From NCBI GenBank assembly GCA_913057905.1, contig CAJXPB010000002.1, forward strand, positions 342,887-406,886: DNA of 64,000 nt. The letters run 5' to 3'. Both the position numbers and the translations under genes were made by a program. Source of the DNA: an uncultured Pseudomonadota bacterium. Its GTDB lineage: Bacteria > Myxococcota_A > Bradymonadia > Bradymonadales > Bradymonadaceae. Below, piece after piece: positions 1-9,311 of the stretch (positions are counted from its first letter, which is position 1; every line of letters starts with the position of its first letter). The notes under the pieces are model-generated. The model saw only the letters and a program-made list of their open reading frames with translations. It made no database searches and was not told where the DNA came from.

Positions 1-790
1 CGAGCTGGTAGTTCAGCGTGGGATTCAGGGCGATCGCCTGGTTGGCCGGCAGCGTCCACGGGGTCGTCGTCCAGATGACCACCGACAGCTCACGGTCTCC
101 GGCCGCCACCTCCAAATCAGAGGGCGCATCCTCGAAAGGGAATGTCACGTAGACATGCTCGGTACGCAGCTCCTTGTAGTCGACCTCGGCTTCGGCCAGC
201 GCGGTCCGAGAATCCCAGTCCCAATGAACCGGCTTGAGCCCCCGGTAGACGAGCCCGCTGTCAAAGAACTCCCCGAGCATCCGGATGATCGTCGCCTCGT
301 AGTCGTACGACATCGTCCGGTAGGGATTGTCCCAGTCGGAAAAGCACATGATCCGACGGATCTCGTCACGCTGGATGTCGACGAACCGGTCGGCATACTC
401 CCTGCACGCCTGTCGGATCTCGGTGGTCGTCATCTCGAAGCGCTCGTCGCCGAGCTCGTCGTCGACCTCGTGTTCGATGGGCAAACCGTGGCAGTCCCAG
501 CCCGGGACAAACTCACAGACCTTGCCGGCCATGTTCTGGTACTTGACCACAAAGTCCTTCAGCGACTTGTTGAGGATGTGGCCGTGGTGGAGATGACCGT
601 TGGCGTACGGCGGGCCGTCGTGGAAGACGAAACGATCGGCTCCCTCCTGGCGGCGCTTCTCGACCATCCGCTCGTAGATCTCCTGCTCTTCCCAGGCCTC
701 GATCTGGTCGGGTTCCCGCTCCGAGAGATTCGCCCGCATGGGGAAATCGGTCGACGGAAGATTCAGCGTCGATTTGTAGTCACCAGCCAC
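1..790 (-). CDS. ileS: Isoleucyl-tRNA synthetase, N-terminal part (3' end beyond the window)
   Basis: Class-I aminoacyl-tRNA synthetase that charges tRNA-Ile in the cytoplasm. About 263 N-terminal residues are visible; the gene runs off the left edge. The class-I HIGH signature is present as PYANGHLHHGHILNK near residue 57, followed by the conserved WDCHGLPIE segment and the start of the editing-domain region (WTTTPWTLPAN). The start is a GTG at 790 and not an ATG: an excellent ribosome-binding site (AAAGGAG) lies 6-7 bases upstream and the protein then begins MAGDYKSTLNLP, which fits IleRS. It lies downstream of thiD on the same strand with a 126-bp gap containing a small GC hairpin (830-846). 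No T-box leader is visible. Confidence 0.95.
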   Translation of the reverse strand, partial: MAGDYKSTLNLPSTDFPMRANLSEREPDQIEAWEEQEIYERMVEKRRQEGADRFVFHDGPPYANGHLHHGHILNKSLKDFVVKYQNMAGKVCEFVPGWDCHGLPIEHEVDDELGDERFEMTTTEIRQACREYADRFVDIQRDEIRRIMCFSDWDNPYRTMSYDYEATIIRMLGEFFDSGLVYRGLKPVHWDWDSRTALAEAEVDYKELRTEHVYVTFPFEDAPSDLEVAAGDRELSVVIWTTTPWTLPANQAIALNPTLNYQL

Positions 791-916
791 GTCAAACTCC
801 TTTCACCAGATACGGCTTCGAGCGTGCTCGCGCCCCGAGCGGGCGCTTCAGTACGAAGCGGGTCATTAGCACAGCGGCCTTCAGGCGTTCAAACGGCCAC
901 CAGTCGAGCGGATTCG

Positions 917-1762
917 TCAGCCGAGGCCCTTCAAGATCGACCCGGCGATCTCTCGGCTTCGACCGTCGGCTCGGACCACCACCGGCCGCCCCTGTCCGAC
1001 TCGTTCGGTCGACTCGTGAAGCAATTGATTCAGATACTCTCTGGCCGCTCCGGCGGCCCGGCGTCGGGTGACCTTTCCGGTCCCCAGAAGCGCGGCCACG
1101 GCGCTGGAGAGCTGACATCCCGTACCCCGCACGTCGTCGACGACCCGATCCAGGGCAGGCAACATCTCCACACCGGAGTCGTCGGCCCACACATCGATCA
1201 CGCCTCTCGACAACCGACCCTCCAGGTGGCCGCCCTTCAGCAGGATGGACGCCGTACTCAGCTCGGACAGACCCTCGGCCATCCGGCACATCCCCTCCAG
1301 ACTCTCGGCCTCGAGGCCACTCAGGGTCGCCCCCTCGGGCAGATTCGGGGTCAATACATCGACCCGCGGCAGGAGCTCGGCGGCGAGTGCATCGACGACA
1401 TTGCCCTGGTGAAGATCCCTGTCCCCGGATCCCGCTGCGAGCACCGGATCGTAGACGACGGGTGGCGCCGATTCGGACCCATCATCCAGCCATGCGGCGA
1501 CGACTTCGACGGCCTCCACATCGGGAAGCATCCCGATCTTGACGGCGCCGACATCGAGGTCATCGTCGACGGCGGCGAGTTGATCTCGAAGCTGCGCCGG
1601 TCCCACGGATTCGAAACCGCGAACGGCGACGGTATTCTGCCAGACGATCGCCGTGATCGCCGACAACCCGTGAAAGCCAAAATCGCGGAAGACCTGGCAG
1701 TCGACCTGTATGCCAGCCCCTCCCGAGGGATCGGTCCCCGCAATTGTCAGCAAGTTGGCCAT
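917..1762 (-). CDS. thiD: Hydroxymethylpyrimidine/phosphomethylpyrimidine kinase
   Basis: A 281-residue ribokinase-like kinase that phosphorylates HMP and HMP-P in thiamine biosynthesis. The N-terminus carries the substrate-binding segment GTDPSGGAGIQVD, and the C-terminal anion-hole segment is RGTGCQLSSAVAA. Family members usually read GTGCTxSAA here, so Gln replaces Thr. Length is normal for ThiD (about 265-285 aa). It is not fused to ThiE and no other thi gene is nearby. The ATG at 1762 lacks a clear Shine-Dalgarno sequence. The lipase-like gene at 1927 is divergent, so the 164-bp gap should hold both promoters; I see no convincing consensus boxes in it. Confidence 0.9.
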   Translation of the reverse strand: MANLLTIAGTDPSGGAGIQVDCQVFRDFGFHGLSAITAIVWQNTVAVRGFESVGPAQLRDQLAAVDDDLDVGAVKIGMLPDVEAVEVVAAWLDDGSESAPPVVYDPVLAAGSGDRDLHQGNVVDALAAELLPRVDVLTPNLPEGATLSGLEAESLEGMCRMAEGLSELSTASILLKGGHLEGRLSRGVIDVWADDSGVEMLPALDRVVDDVRGTGCQLSSAVAALLGTGKVTRRRAAGAAREYLNQLLHESTERVGQGRPVVVRADGRSREIAGSILKGLG

Positions 1763-1926
1763 CGTGAATCCGTCGGCGCGAAGGGCCCTCAGAGACTACA
1801 GAACTCCCGACGGACCGCCAACTGCCGAGTCCGTCGACGCCGAATTCGGGTTGCCAGCCCGACTCGACTTCGTGCAACGTCCTTCGCGACAATCACGTCT
1901 CACCGACACGCACTAAACTTGGCTCT

Positions 1927-3090
1927 ATGGATCAGCCCCGCCACCAGATCTATCTCATCCCGGGTTTCTTCGGCTTCTCGAGCCTCGGCGAGATCTCGTA
2001 TTTTCGCGCCGTCCGAGAGATCCTGGAGGACGTCTTCATCCGTCGCGGGATCGACGTCGAGATCATCGGTGTCGATACGCTGCCGACGGCGTCGATCAAG
2101 GAACGCGCTCAAAAATTGATCCGCACGGTCGACGACCACCGCGGTTTCGACGACGGTGTCGCCCTCCATTTCGTGGGACATTCGACGGGTGCACTCGACG
2201 CCCGTCTGGCGGCCACTCCGGGAGCACAGCTCGAACGCCCATCGTCGGCCGGCTCCATCGATGAAAACCTGCGCACGGTCGTCTCGATCGGAGCTCCGCA
2301 CTACGGCACTCCCCTGGCGAACTTCTTCAGCACGTTTTACGGGCAGAATTTGCTGTATCTCGTCACGTTGGTGATGATCGTGGGGCTGTGGCGCCGGCCG
2401 ATTCGCCTGCTGGCCGGCCTGCTCGGTCAGGTCACCCGGGTCAACGATCTCCTTCATCTGAATGATTCGCTGATCGAACAGATCACCGACCAGCTCCTGA
2501 AGGATTTCAACGAGGATGTCGAACGGGAAGTTCGCCGGTTCCTCCACTCGATCCTCGACGACCAGGGCTCGATGGTGCAGTTGACCCCGGAGGGGATGGA
2601 TATCTTCAACGCAACGGTCCCCGACGCCCCCGGCACACGCTACGTCTCATACGCCACGGCGGCACCCGCCCCGACCCAGGTGCTGCGCAAGATCCGGCTT
2701 CGGCACCTGCTGACCCCTCTGAACAAGGTGCTCTACGGCACCCTCTGGACGCTGACCTCGCGGGCTCACTCCGGCTACGACTACCACTCCCCGATCGAGG
2801 CCAAAGACGCCATCAGCGGCCACCCCCTCCCCTTTGACATCAACGAGTCGACCAGCGACGGCGTCGTCCCCACGCTCAGCCAAATCTGGGGCGACTTTCG
2901 GGGTGTGGTCCGCGCGGACCACCTCGATGTGGTGGGGCACTATCTTCGGGGCCCCTTCGATGTGCAGGACGGCGCCGACTGGTTCGGCTCCGGCGCTCGC
3001 TTCGATCGCGCCGACTTCGAATGGCTCTGGGAGGACATCGGCCACGTGATGATCGAGACGTCCGAACGAGACGACACCGCAGCAGACTGA
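1927..3090 (+). CDS. Alpha/beta-hydrolase, lipase/esterase-like
   Basis: A 387-residue protein whose N-terminus (YLIPGFFGF) and nucleophile elbow GHSTG (Ser near residue 86) are typical of alpha/beta-hydrolase lipases and esterases. The block IGAPHYGTPLANFF is like the lipase segment following the nucleophile. A hydrophobic stretch at about residues 140-165 (LLYLVTLVMIVGLW) could dip into a membrane or form a lid. No signal peptide is evident. A late His (ADHLDVVGHY region) is a candidate catalytic base. The substrate cannot be told; a triacylglycerol or ester lipase is the best guess. It is transcribed alone, divergent from thiD and convergent with the next lipoprotein gene (15-bp gap). Confidence 0.7.
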   Translation: MDQPRHQIYLIPGFFGFSSLGEISYFRAVREILEDVFIRRGIDVEIIGVDTLPTASIKERAQKLIRTVDDHRGFDDGVALHFVGHSTGALDARLAATPGAQLERPSSAGSIDENLRTVVSIGAPHYGTPLANFFSTFYGQNLLYLVTLVMIVGLWRRPIRLLAGLLGQVTRVNDLLHLNDSLIEQITDQLLKDFNEDVEREVRRFLHSILDDQGSMVQLTPEGMDIFNATVPDAPGTRYVSYATAAPAPTQVLRKIRLRHLLTPLNKVLYGTLWTLTSRAHSGYDYHSPIEAKDAISGHPLPFDINESTSDGVVPTLSQIWGDFRGVVRADHLDVVGHYLRGPFDVQDGADWFGSGARFDRADFEWLWEDIGHVMIETSERDDTAAD

Positions 3091-3105
3091 AGCGCCGGGA
3101 GCCTC

Positions 3106-3984
3106 TTACTGCCGGACCCAGGTCTTCTTGGAATCGCCGTCCCCGATCTCGAGGATGTGACCGTCGTCTTTGAGGTTCCACGCCTGCGAATCCATCCAGA
3201 CGCTGCCGCTGCGACGGCTCCCCACATACTGATAGAAATCTTCGCCGTGGACCGCCCACCGGCCCAGGTCTCCGGAGTCCTCACCCTCCATCGACGACTC
3301 GGCGTAGACCACTCTCAGGGTTCCATCCTTCTCGAGCACCATCTCCGACGGCGCGGATCCCTCGGTTTGGCCGTCCGTTTCGCGTTGCCAGGTCCCCACA
3401 AGTACGGGATCGATGATCGACTCCTCCAGCCGAACACTCCCGAAAAGTTCGCTCAGCGGCTCGGTCAACGATAGCACCCTGTCACGAGGCCCCGATACGC
3501 GAAGCACGAGCATCCAGGGCCGATCCAGAGCCATATAAAATGCGACCCGCTTGAGCTCATCGGCCTTCTGAATGTCCCAGGCCACCCCGCCGATCGACAT
3601 CTCGTCGGCCAGTTCGACGGACGGGTCCACCCGTTCGGCGTCCGGTACCTTCCCCTCAAATTCCGTAGCCAACGTCTTCAGATATTCACTGCCGATCTGA
3701 GTGGGCGTCTCCAGATCATCGGGCGCAAACCGAAGCACCAGCAGGTATTCTTCGGCGCCCTCTTTGTAGTCCGGCGGCTGCATCGAAACCGCCGCCGGGC
3801 TGGCGACAACCTCCCACTGCTCGGGAGGCACGAAACTCAACCCGATCGGGGTTCTCACACGCCCATCGTCGACTTTCTTCTCGGTGTCGTTGTTGTCGGA
3901 TCCACAACCCGCGCTGCAGCCGTAGATCATTGTCAGCAGCCCGAATAGACAGACCCATCCCATTGCCCTGCGCATCCACATCAT
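3106..3984 (-). CDS. Putative lipoprotein of unknown function
   Basis: I do not recognise the family. The protein starts with a positively charged segment, a hydrophobic core (MGWVCLFGLLTMIYG) and a Cys-containing lipobox (IYGC, with a second candidate SAGC), so export and lipidation are likely. The mature part is about 265 residues, acidic, with a C-terminal half that ends with Trp-rich short strands (WAVHGEDFYQYVG), suggesting a beta domain. An upstream in-frame ATG at 4002 exists, but the sequence AAGGGAG sits 6 bases before the ATG pair at 3984, so I place the start there. The next 525 bases upstream are non-coding. Confidence 0.6.
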   Translation of the reverse strand: MMWMRRAMGWVCLFGLLTMIYGCSAGCGSDNNDTEKKVDDGRVRTPIGLSFVPPEQWEVVASPAAVSMQPPDYKEGAEEYLLVLRFAPDDLETPTQIGSEYLKTLATEFEGKVPDAERVDPSVELADEMSIGGVAWDIQKADELKRVAFYMALDRPWMLVLRVSGPRDRVLSLTEPLSELFGSVRLEESIIDPVLVGTWQRETDGQTEGSAPSEMVLEKDGTLRVVYAESSMEGEDSGDLGRWAVHGEDFYQYVGSRRSGSVWMDSQAWNLKDDGHILEIGDGDSKKTWVRQ

Positions 3985-4509
3985 CACAAGCTCCCTTGGC
4001 ATTCATGTCACCGACCGGAGCAAAAATAACCACATTCTCGCCAGGGCAAATAGATTCGCCTGCGGCGCGCGGCGACTGTCGATTTTCGTGCTTGCGGGGT
4101 TTTCTGGCCCGCTGGGGTCGTGCTTGCGAAGAGGGCAGCCGGCTGAAGATGCCGACACGAGCGTTGATCGGTTTCAGTAAGACGGTCATCCCGGTCTCGC
4201 GAGGCGCTGGTGCGCCTCGTAGCGAACCGGGCGATCATGCGGCGTGTCGCGCCTCCAGCGCGCCGCCGCGGTTTCGTAACCCCGGGTGCTGGCGGCGCCT
4301 TCAGGCGCCGTCGAAGCCCGGGCGTGTCCACCTCCGCACACTCATGATCGGCGCACTCACGGCCTCCGCCTGCCCACGATCCCCGCACTCACGACCCCGC
4401 GGACCCCGTCGTACCTCGTACGTCCTGCGCGAGACGCGGTCACGTGCTTCGCGGCTCCCGTCGTACCTCGTACGTCCTACGCGAGACGCGACGCCGTGAA
4501 ACGCGCCAA
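3985..4509. other. Non-coding, hairpin- and repeat-rich intergenic region
   Basis: About 525 bp between two minus-strand genes, with no credible gene. It holds two perfect GC-rich hairpins: CGAGGCGC/GCGCCTCG with a TGGT loop (4200-4219), and CGGCGCC/GGCGCCG with a TTCA loop (4293-4310). The second is flanked by CCCGGG on both sides (4281 and about 4317). A 34-bp near-identical direct repeat follows at 4405-4490. This looks like a cluster of REP-like elements or mobile-element remnants and not a regulatory leader. Confidence 0.5.
4405..4490. repeat. Two direct copies of a 34-bp repeat
   Basis: Copies at 4405-4438 and 4457-4490 agree at 33 of 34 positions (G/A difference at 4427/4479) with a start-to-start distance of 52 bp. 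Each begins CCCGTCGTACCTCGTACGTC and ends GCGAGACGCG. The core CGTACCTCGTACG has internal dyad character. No array of further copies is visible and the spacing is not that of a CRISPR. Function unknown. Confidence 0.7.
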
Positions 4510-5460
4510 CTAAACCCGCAACACTCTCTGCCCACGCCGAAGAATCGACTGTTCACAGCCAAGAGCGCGGAAGGTGGCGAGGTTCTTCTGCAGGGGATTG
4601 TCGATGCCAGTGAGGCGAGTCACCTCGTTCCAACCGAGGTTATTCAGAAACAGCCACGGCGACACGGGAATCGGAAAGTCGCTGCCGAGCATCACCCGCT
4701 GGCGGGCCATCTCATCGTCGAGCACACGACCGATGTACGAGAACCGCGCCATCGAAGCGAGCGCGGAGATATCGCCGTATAGATTCGGGTAGGTCCGGAT
4801 CATGTCGAGCCAGATGTCGAAGTGTTCGGTCAGGTGTACGACGCCAGCGGAGGCGCAGTGGGCGGCGATGACCGTGACACCTTCGTCCAATACGGCCGTG
4901 AGGCGGCGCGGGTGGCCCCAGTCCTGGTTGATCACGGGGATCGTATGCTCAAAGGAGGTGTGGGTCAGCAGCGGCACACCCAGCTCGCTCATTCGCTCCC
5001 AGAAGGGCCGATGCGCGGGATCCGCCGGGTCGATGTCCTGGCTGTTCGGTAGCAGCTTGATGGCCACCGACCCGGCTTTGACCACCCGCTCGAGTTCCTC
5101 GATGGCATCGGAGCGATGGGGATTGACCGAACAGACGGGCAGAAGTTCGTCGGCCTCTGCACAGACCTGCAGGCAGTAGTCATTCGACACCAACACCGAG
5201 GTGCGGTCCCGGTCGAGTTCGCCGTCACGGTTGTAGACGCCATCCATCGCCAACACACCGACCCCGTCGAGCTCACTGCTCTCGGCCCACTCTACGAGAC
5301 GCTCACGGTAGGCGGCATCCAACTCATCTTCCGGGACCCCTCCCAGACCGAGGGTGCGTTTGAGGTATTGAAAGAGGAGTCCGCGGCGCATCGACGGCTC
5401 CACGTAGCACCCGTTGTCCGGGTCGACCCCAATGAGATGGGCGTGCACATCGATCAACAT
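4510..5460 (-). CDS. Amidohydrolase-family TIM-barrel hydrolase
   Basis: A 316-residue protein beginning MLIDVHAHLIG, where the HxH pair on the first strand of the barrel is the classic metal-binding motif of amidohydrolase-2 (ACMSD-like) enzymes. Further candidate ligands are the His in LLTHTSFEH, the His in VIAAHCAS and the Asp in MLGSDFPIP near the C-terminus. It is probably a metal-dependent cytoplasmic hydrolase or decarboxylase; the substrate is unknown. The ATG at 5460 is preceded by GGAGG about 10 bases upstream. It is divergent from another amidohydrolase gene at 5636, with a 175-bp shared control region in which I see no clear boxes. Confidence 0.75.
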   Translation of the reverse strand: MLIDVHAHLIGVDPDNGCYVEPSMRRGLLFQYLKRTLGLGGVPEDELDAAYRERLVEWAESSELDGVGVLAMDGVYNRDGELDRDRTSVLVSNDYCLQVCAEADELLPVCSVNPHRSDAIEELERVVKAGSVAIKLLPNSQDIDPADPAHRPFWERMSELGVPLLTHTSFEHTIPVINQDWGHPRRLTAVLDEGVTVIAAHCASAGVVHLTEHFDIWLDMIRTYPNLYGDISALASMARFSYIGRVLDDEMARQRVMLGSDFPIPVSPWLFLNNLGWNEVTRLTGIDNPLQKNLATFRALGCEQSILRRGQRVLRV

Positions 5461-5635
5461 AGCCTGTAACCTCCGGTAAACACCTGGCCCCCGCAGTATC
5501 TCCCCTGAAGGTTTCGATGCAACCCGGGGACAATTCGGAGCAGATCTTGCGCCGGGGATCCAACATGGACAAACTCAGGATCGCGAGGTTGAAGATGGCA
5601 CATAAAAAGGCAGCCCCCAGTAGAGCGAGTTCGAC

Positions 5636-7207
5636 ATGCTGATCGAACATCCGCGCATCTATCTCGATCCCTTTGGACGCACGACCGATGCACTGCGGCT
5701 GAACGACGGGCAGGTGATCGCCGTCGGCGACCATGCTCGAGAGGACCACGAATCGGGCGAACGTCTGGTTCAGCCGGAGGGCGCGTGCGTCTTTCCTGGA
5801 CTGTCCGATGCCCACTGTCACCTCTGGGGGGTCGGGCGCCGCGCCGGGTCGATCGACCTGTCCGAGGCATCGGACCCGGCCGTCGTGCTCGACCGACTCC
5901 GTGAGCGCGATCCGGAGTTGTCTCCGGGAGAGTGGATCCTGGGTCGGGGCTGGGACGACAACAACTGGGGTGCCGGCGAGTCGCTTTCGCGGTCGGACCT
6001 CGACGCGGCGTTTCCCGATCGACCGGTCTGTCTGCACCGCGTCGACAACCACGCGATAGCCGTCAACTCCGAGGCGATGCGCCGGGGCAATCTGCCACTG
6101 GAGGCCTCTGGATCGGCCTCCGATCGAACCGACGGTCGCATCGTCCGAGATGCTGACGGCCGGCCGACCGGAATACTCGTCGACGCGGCCATGGACCCCG
6201 TCCTGGAGGCGATTCCGGCACCGACAGAAGCCGAAGATCTTCATCTGATGCGGGAGGCGGCGGGTCGCATGCGCCGACACGGTATCGTCTCGGCCCACCA
6301 GGCGCTGGTCAGCGTCGACCGGGTCGCGACGATGCGTCGCCTGGCCGACCAGGGGGAGCTACCGCTTCGGATGTATCTGATGGTCGATGGCCAAGACGAC
6401 GGAATCGACGCCCTGACCGCCGAAGGCCCCTTCCAACAGGCGGACGATTGGTTGCAGTGTCGCGCAGTGAAGTTCTTTGCCGACGGGGCTCTCGGCTCAC
6501 AGGGGGCCTTGTTGCTCGACACCTATCCCGACGGCTCCCGCGGCGTGGCGATGATCGAGGCCGACGAACTCGCCGAACGGGCACGGCAATTGAGCGCCTC
6601 GGGCTGGCAGGTGGCGACCCACGCGATCGGCGACGCCGCAACCCGGCGCGTGTTGGACGCATACGAATCGATCCCCGAGGAGCAACGCGACCATCTGAGA
6701 CCCCGGCTGGAACACGCTCAGATGTTACACGACGACGATCTCGCTCGGCTGTCGGAGCTGGGCGTCATCGCCAGCATCCAGCCGATTCACATGCGCAGCG
6801 ATGCCGCCTGGGCCGACGACCTTCTGTCGGACTCACAGCTCGACCGTATGTTTCGCTGGGGAGATCTGGCCGGTCAGACGAGGCTCGCGGCCGGCAGTGA
6901 CTATCCCATCGAGGATCCGAATCCCTGGCACGGTATCGCCACGGCGATGTCCCGCCGAGACGCTCGGGGCCGGGGATTCCGACCCCGGCAAGCGCTGAGC
7001 GTCGAAGCGGCACTGGCCGGCTACACCACCGGCGCCGCTTACGCCGCCCACACCGAAGGCCGAACCGGCCAACTGCGACCCGGCCACCTCGCCGATTTCA
7101 TCGTACTGGATCGAGATCCGTTCGAGTCGACCCCCGACGACATCTGGCACACCCAGGTGCTCGAGGTCTGGATGGACGGAGTCCGCGTCACTCGTCGAAG
7201 CTCTTGA
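5636..7207 (+). CDS. Amidohydrolase 3 family protein (YtcJ-like)
   Basis: A 523-residue enzyme with the layout of YtcJ/NfdA-like amidohydrolases: an N-terminal beta-sandwich segment (LIEHPRIYLDP), then the metal-site motif FPGLSDAHCHLWG, a central SAHQAL block, KFFADGALGSQGALL (metal ligand or carbamylated-Lys region), the late HAIGDAA and EHAQ motifs, and a terminal AGSDYPIEDPNPW. The C-terminal segment GQLRPGHLADFIVLDRDPF closes the sandwich domain. It likely hydrolyses an amide- or imide-type small molecule; the substrate cannot be inferred. Its 3' end overlaps the convergent lipoprotein gene by 20 bp. Confidence 0.8.
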   Translation: MLIEHPRIYLDPFGRTTDALRLNDGQVIAVGDHAREDHESGERLVQPEGACVFPGLSDAHCHLWGVGRRAGSIDLSEASDPAVVLDRLRERDPELSPGEWILGRGWDDNNWGAGESLSRSDLDAAFPDRPVCLHRVDNHAIAVNSEAMRRGNLPLEASGSASDRTDGRIVRDADGRPTGILVDAAMDPVLEAIPAPTEAEDLHLMREAAGRMRRHGIVSAHQALVSVDRVATMRRLADQGELPLRMYLMVDGQDDGIDALTAEGPFQQADDWLQCRAVKFFADGALGSQGALLLDTYPDGSRGVAMIEADELAERARQLSASGWQVATHAIGDAATRRVLDAYESIPEEQRDHLRPRLEHAQMLHDDDLARLSELGVIASIQPIHMRSDAAWADDLLSDSQLDRMFRWGDLAGQTRLAAGSDYPIEDPNPWHGIATAMSRRDARGRGFRPRQALSVEAALAGYTTGAAYAAHTEGRTGQLRPGHLADFIVLDRDPFESTPDDIWHTQVLEVWMDGVRVTRRSS

Positions 7208-9146
7208 GCTTCAACTCCGGATCACCGGAGGGCAGACCACCCTCCGTGCCGCCCATCGAACCGCCGGGGGGACCTCCGGGCGGCATCGTCTCCGACGGCG
7301 GATCGAGTTTCAGGTCGCCACCGAGACCGTCGTCCGAGCTGCCGGACCCGATATCCCCGCTTCCCGCAGGCTCTTCGCCGATATAGGGCACCATGCTCCC
7401 GGCGGACGCGCCCAACCCTCCGATGAATCCATCGATAAACTCACCCAGAGCCGGACCATCGGGATCGACTTCGGTGCGAGCCTCGTAGAAGACACCGCTG
7501 TCGGCTACCCGGACCTCGAAGAGCTGTTCGCGGAAGGGGTCCGTCAACGACGAAGCCGACTTGAAGAGGCCGGCGTCGGGGAGGACCTCGTTGACCCGGG
7601 TGTAGTTGACGTAGACGCCGTTGAAATGATCCGCCTCGACGAACTCGGCGCCGAGGGCGCGGTCCTCGAGGTCCACGAGCATCTCGTCCTTGCGTGTTCC
7701 GCGAAGAAAGGCCCGGGCCTCGTCATCTCCGACACCGGCGGTCGCCAGCATCGCGACGTTGTCGTGCAAATACAGGTTCGGCGCCACCGGAACCGGGGAG
7801 CGGGTGACCTGAATATCCGCATCGGATTCGCCTTCGCCGGTCTCGATCGGCTCGGGACTGAAGTCGCGGGTGGGAACGGCACCGTAGAGCGCTTTGAGCA
7901 CCTTGTCTCGCGAAGCAGCGTCTTTGAACTGAATGACCAGCATTCCTTTCAGCGACTGGGCGATCGTGGCGACCCCCATCCGGCCGAGTTGCTCGGGTAT
8001 CTCGACGTCGTACAGGAAGAATCCGACCTGCCCGGTCACCGCATCCAGGACATCTTTCTTCATGTCGATCTCGACGGAACTCGACGACGACAGCGCGTCG
8101 AGGCTGGCGTCGAACTCCTCGCGCTCCTGGTCCGACATCACGTTGTCACGCAGGAACTTCAGAGCCCTGGGAGGATGGAACGCCATCCGGAGTCCCATCA
8201 ATGTATCGGCCACGCCGAAGTGCTTCCACGGATAGGTCGTCCGGGCCTGCGACATCGACCGAAATGTCGACACGGCCTCGGAGTCCAGGCCAGTCCATCC
8301 ACGAACGGAACCGACGCCGTCGCTGAAATCCAGACCGACGCCTCCGGAGGTAACGTGTTTTTTGGCCCACGTCTCGAGGGTGTCGTCCAGATTGGCGCGG
8401 GCGATCACCTCGTCGGGTCGCACAAAAATCCCGGCGGGATGGCCCGACAGCACCGCGGAGCCGAACGCATCGAAGCTGTCGAGGGACGCGAGACTCTCTT
8501 TGCGCGGCACGCCGCCACACATGCCGGCCAGGCGCTTTTTCTGCGCTTCGAAGTCGCCGGTGGCGGTCACCAAGAGCACCGTCGAGTCGATCTCACACCA
8601 CGCGGTATCTTTGGCCACCTGCAGTGACTGGCCTTCGACGGTCTCGGAGCCGACGGATTCGGCCTCCCGCATATTTTTGACGTAGGTGGCAAACTTGTCT
8701 GCATCCGAGGCCTTCATCGCCAAAACGAGCCCCTGAGAATCCTGGAAGTACCCGCCGACGACGGGATTCGACCAGTCGACGCCGGTTTCGGATTGCCAGG
8801 CCTCCGCTTCGAACGGGCTGAAGCCGAATTGCTTGCGGAACCGCTTCTCGAACTCGGCGACGCGATCGGCCTCGTCCGACCCGGACTCGCCGTCGCCGGC
8901 GCCGTCGGTCCCACGACTCTTCATCCAGGCGCCGTAGGCTTCGATCAGCGACAGGGGTTTTTGAACGACGACGGCCCCGGTGACGTCACCGGGCAGATGC
9001 GCCGCCATCTTACGGGTCGGCTGCGTATCGATCTCGGGCGGCTCGTCTCCGCAGCTTCCGAAGAGATTGCATCCGGAGAGCAACAACGCGGCGCCGACGA
9101 GTATCGCACGCCCCCTCCAAGAAGTCGTCGAGTTATATCCAAACAT
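7188..9146 (-). CDS. Large putative lipoprotein (DUF3352-like)
   Basis: A 652-residue exported protein. A start at the ATG at 9146 gives a compact lipoprotein signal (RGRAILVGAALLLSGC), while the upstream GTG at 9200 would add 18 residues before it and has no ribosome-binding site. After the lipidated Cys the protein contains repeated alpha/beta segments and motifs such as AHLPGDVTGAVVV and GFFLYDVEIP that recall DUF3352-type periplasmic proteins; the assignment is tentative. The C-terminus is low-complexity, rich in Gly, Pro and Ser (about residues 605-645). Function unknown. The last 20 bp overlap the convergent amidohydrolase gene. Confidence 0.6.
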   Translation of the reverse strand: MFGYNSTTSWRGRAILVGAALLLSGCNLFGSCGDEPPEIDTQPTRKMAAHLPGDVTGAVVVQKPLSLIEAYGAWMKSRGTDGAGDGESGSDEADRVAEFEKRFRKQFGFSPFEAEAWQSETGVDWSNPVVGGYFQDSQGLVLAMKASDADKFATYVKNMREAESVGSETVEGQSLQVAKDTAWCEIDSTVLLVTATGDFEAQKKRLAGMCGGVPRKESLASLDSFDAFGSAVLSGHPAGIFVRPDEVIARANLDDTLETWAKKHVTSGGVGLDFSDGVGSVRGWTGLDSEAVSTFRSMSQARTTYPWKHFGVADTLMGLRMAFHPPRALKFLRDNVMSDQEREEFDASLDALSSSSSVEIDMKKDVLDAVTGQVGFFLYDVEIPEQLGRMGVATIAQSLKGMLVIQFKDAASRDKVLKALYGAVPTRDFSPEPIETGEGESDADIQVTRSPVPVAPNLYLHDNVAMLATAGVGDDEARAFLRGTRKDEMLVDLEDRALGAEFVEADHFNGVYVNYTRVNEVLPDAGLFKSASSLTDPFREQLFEVRVADSGVFYEARTEVDPDGPALGEFIDGFIGGLGASAGSMVPYIGEEPAGSGDIGSGSSDDGLGGDLKLDPPSETMPPGGPPGGSMGGTEGGLPSGDPELKLKSFDE

Positions 9147-9311
9147 ACTGATATCTCGGCTTGTGTTCGGTGAGTCCGATGGGTTCGCAACACATCTCAC
9201 TTATCACGTTTTTCGTCCACGTCCCATCGGAGGCCGGTTCTCCGTTGATTCCACTGACGTTCGTGCTATCCCGAGTGCGTCGAGTTTCCCGTGCCAACCA
9301 CACACGCCACC

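Noticed and set aside
155..2119. Long open frame of 654 codons opposite ileS and thiD
   Set aside because: It is antisense to two genes with clear family motifs; long antisense frames are expected at this GC content. The same reasoning removes the long frames opposite copA (23259-25616), the AAA+ genes (40025-41869 and 43843-45639) and the oligoendopeptidase (46143-48209).
4405..4490. CRISPR-like array
   Set aside because: Only two direct copies with an 18-bp spacer, no further units and no cas genes.
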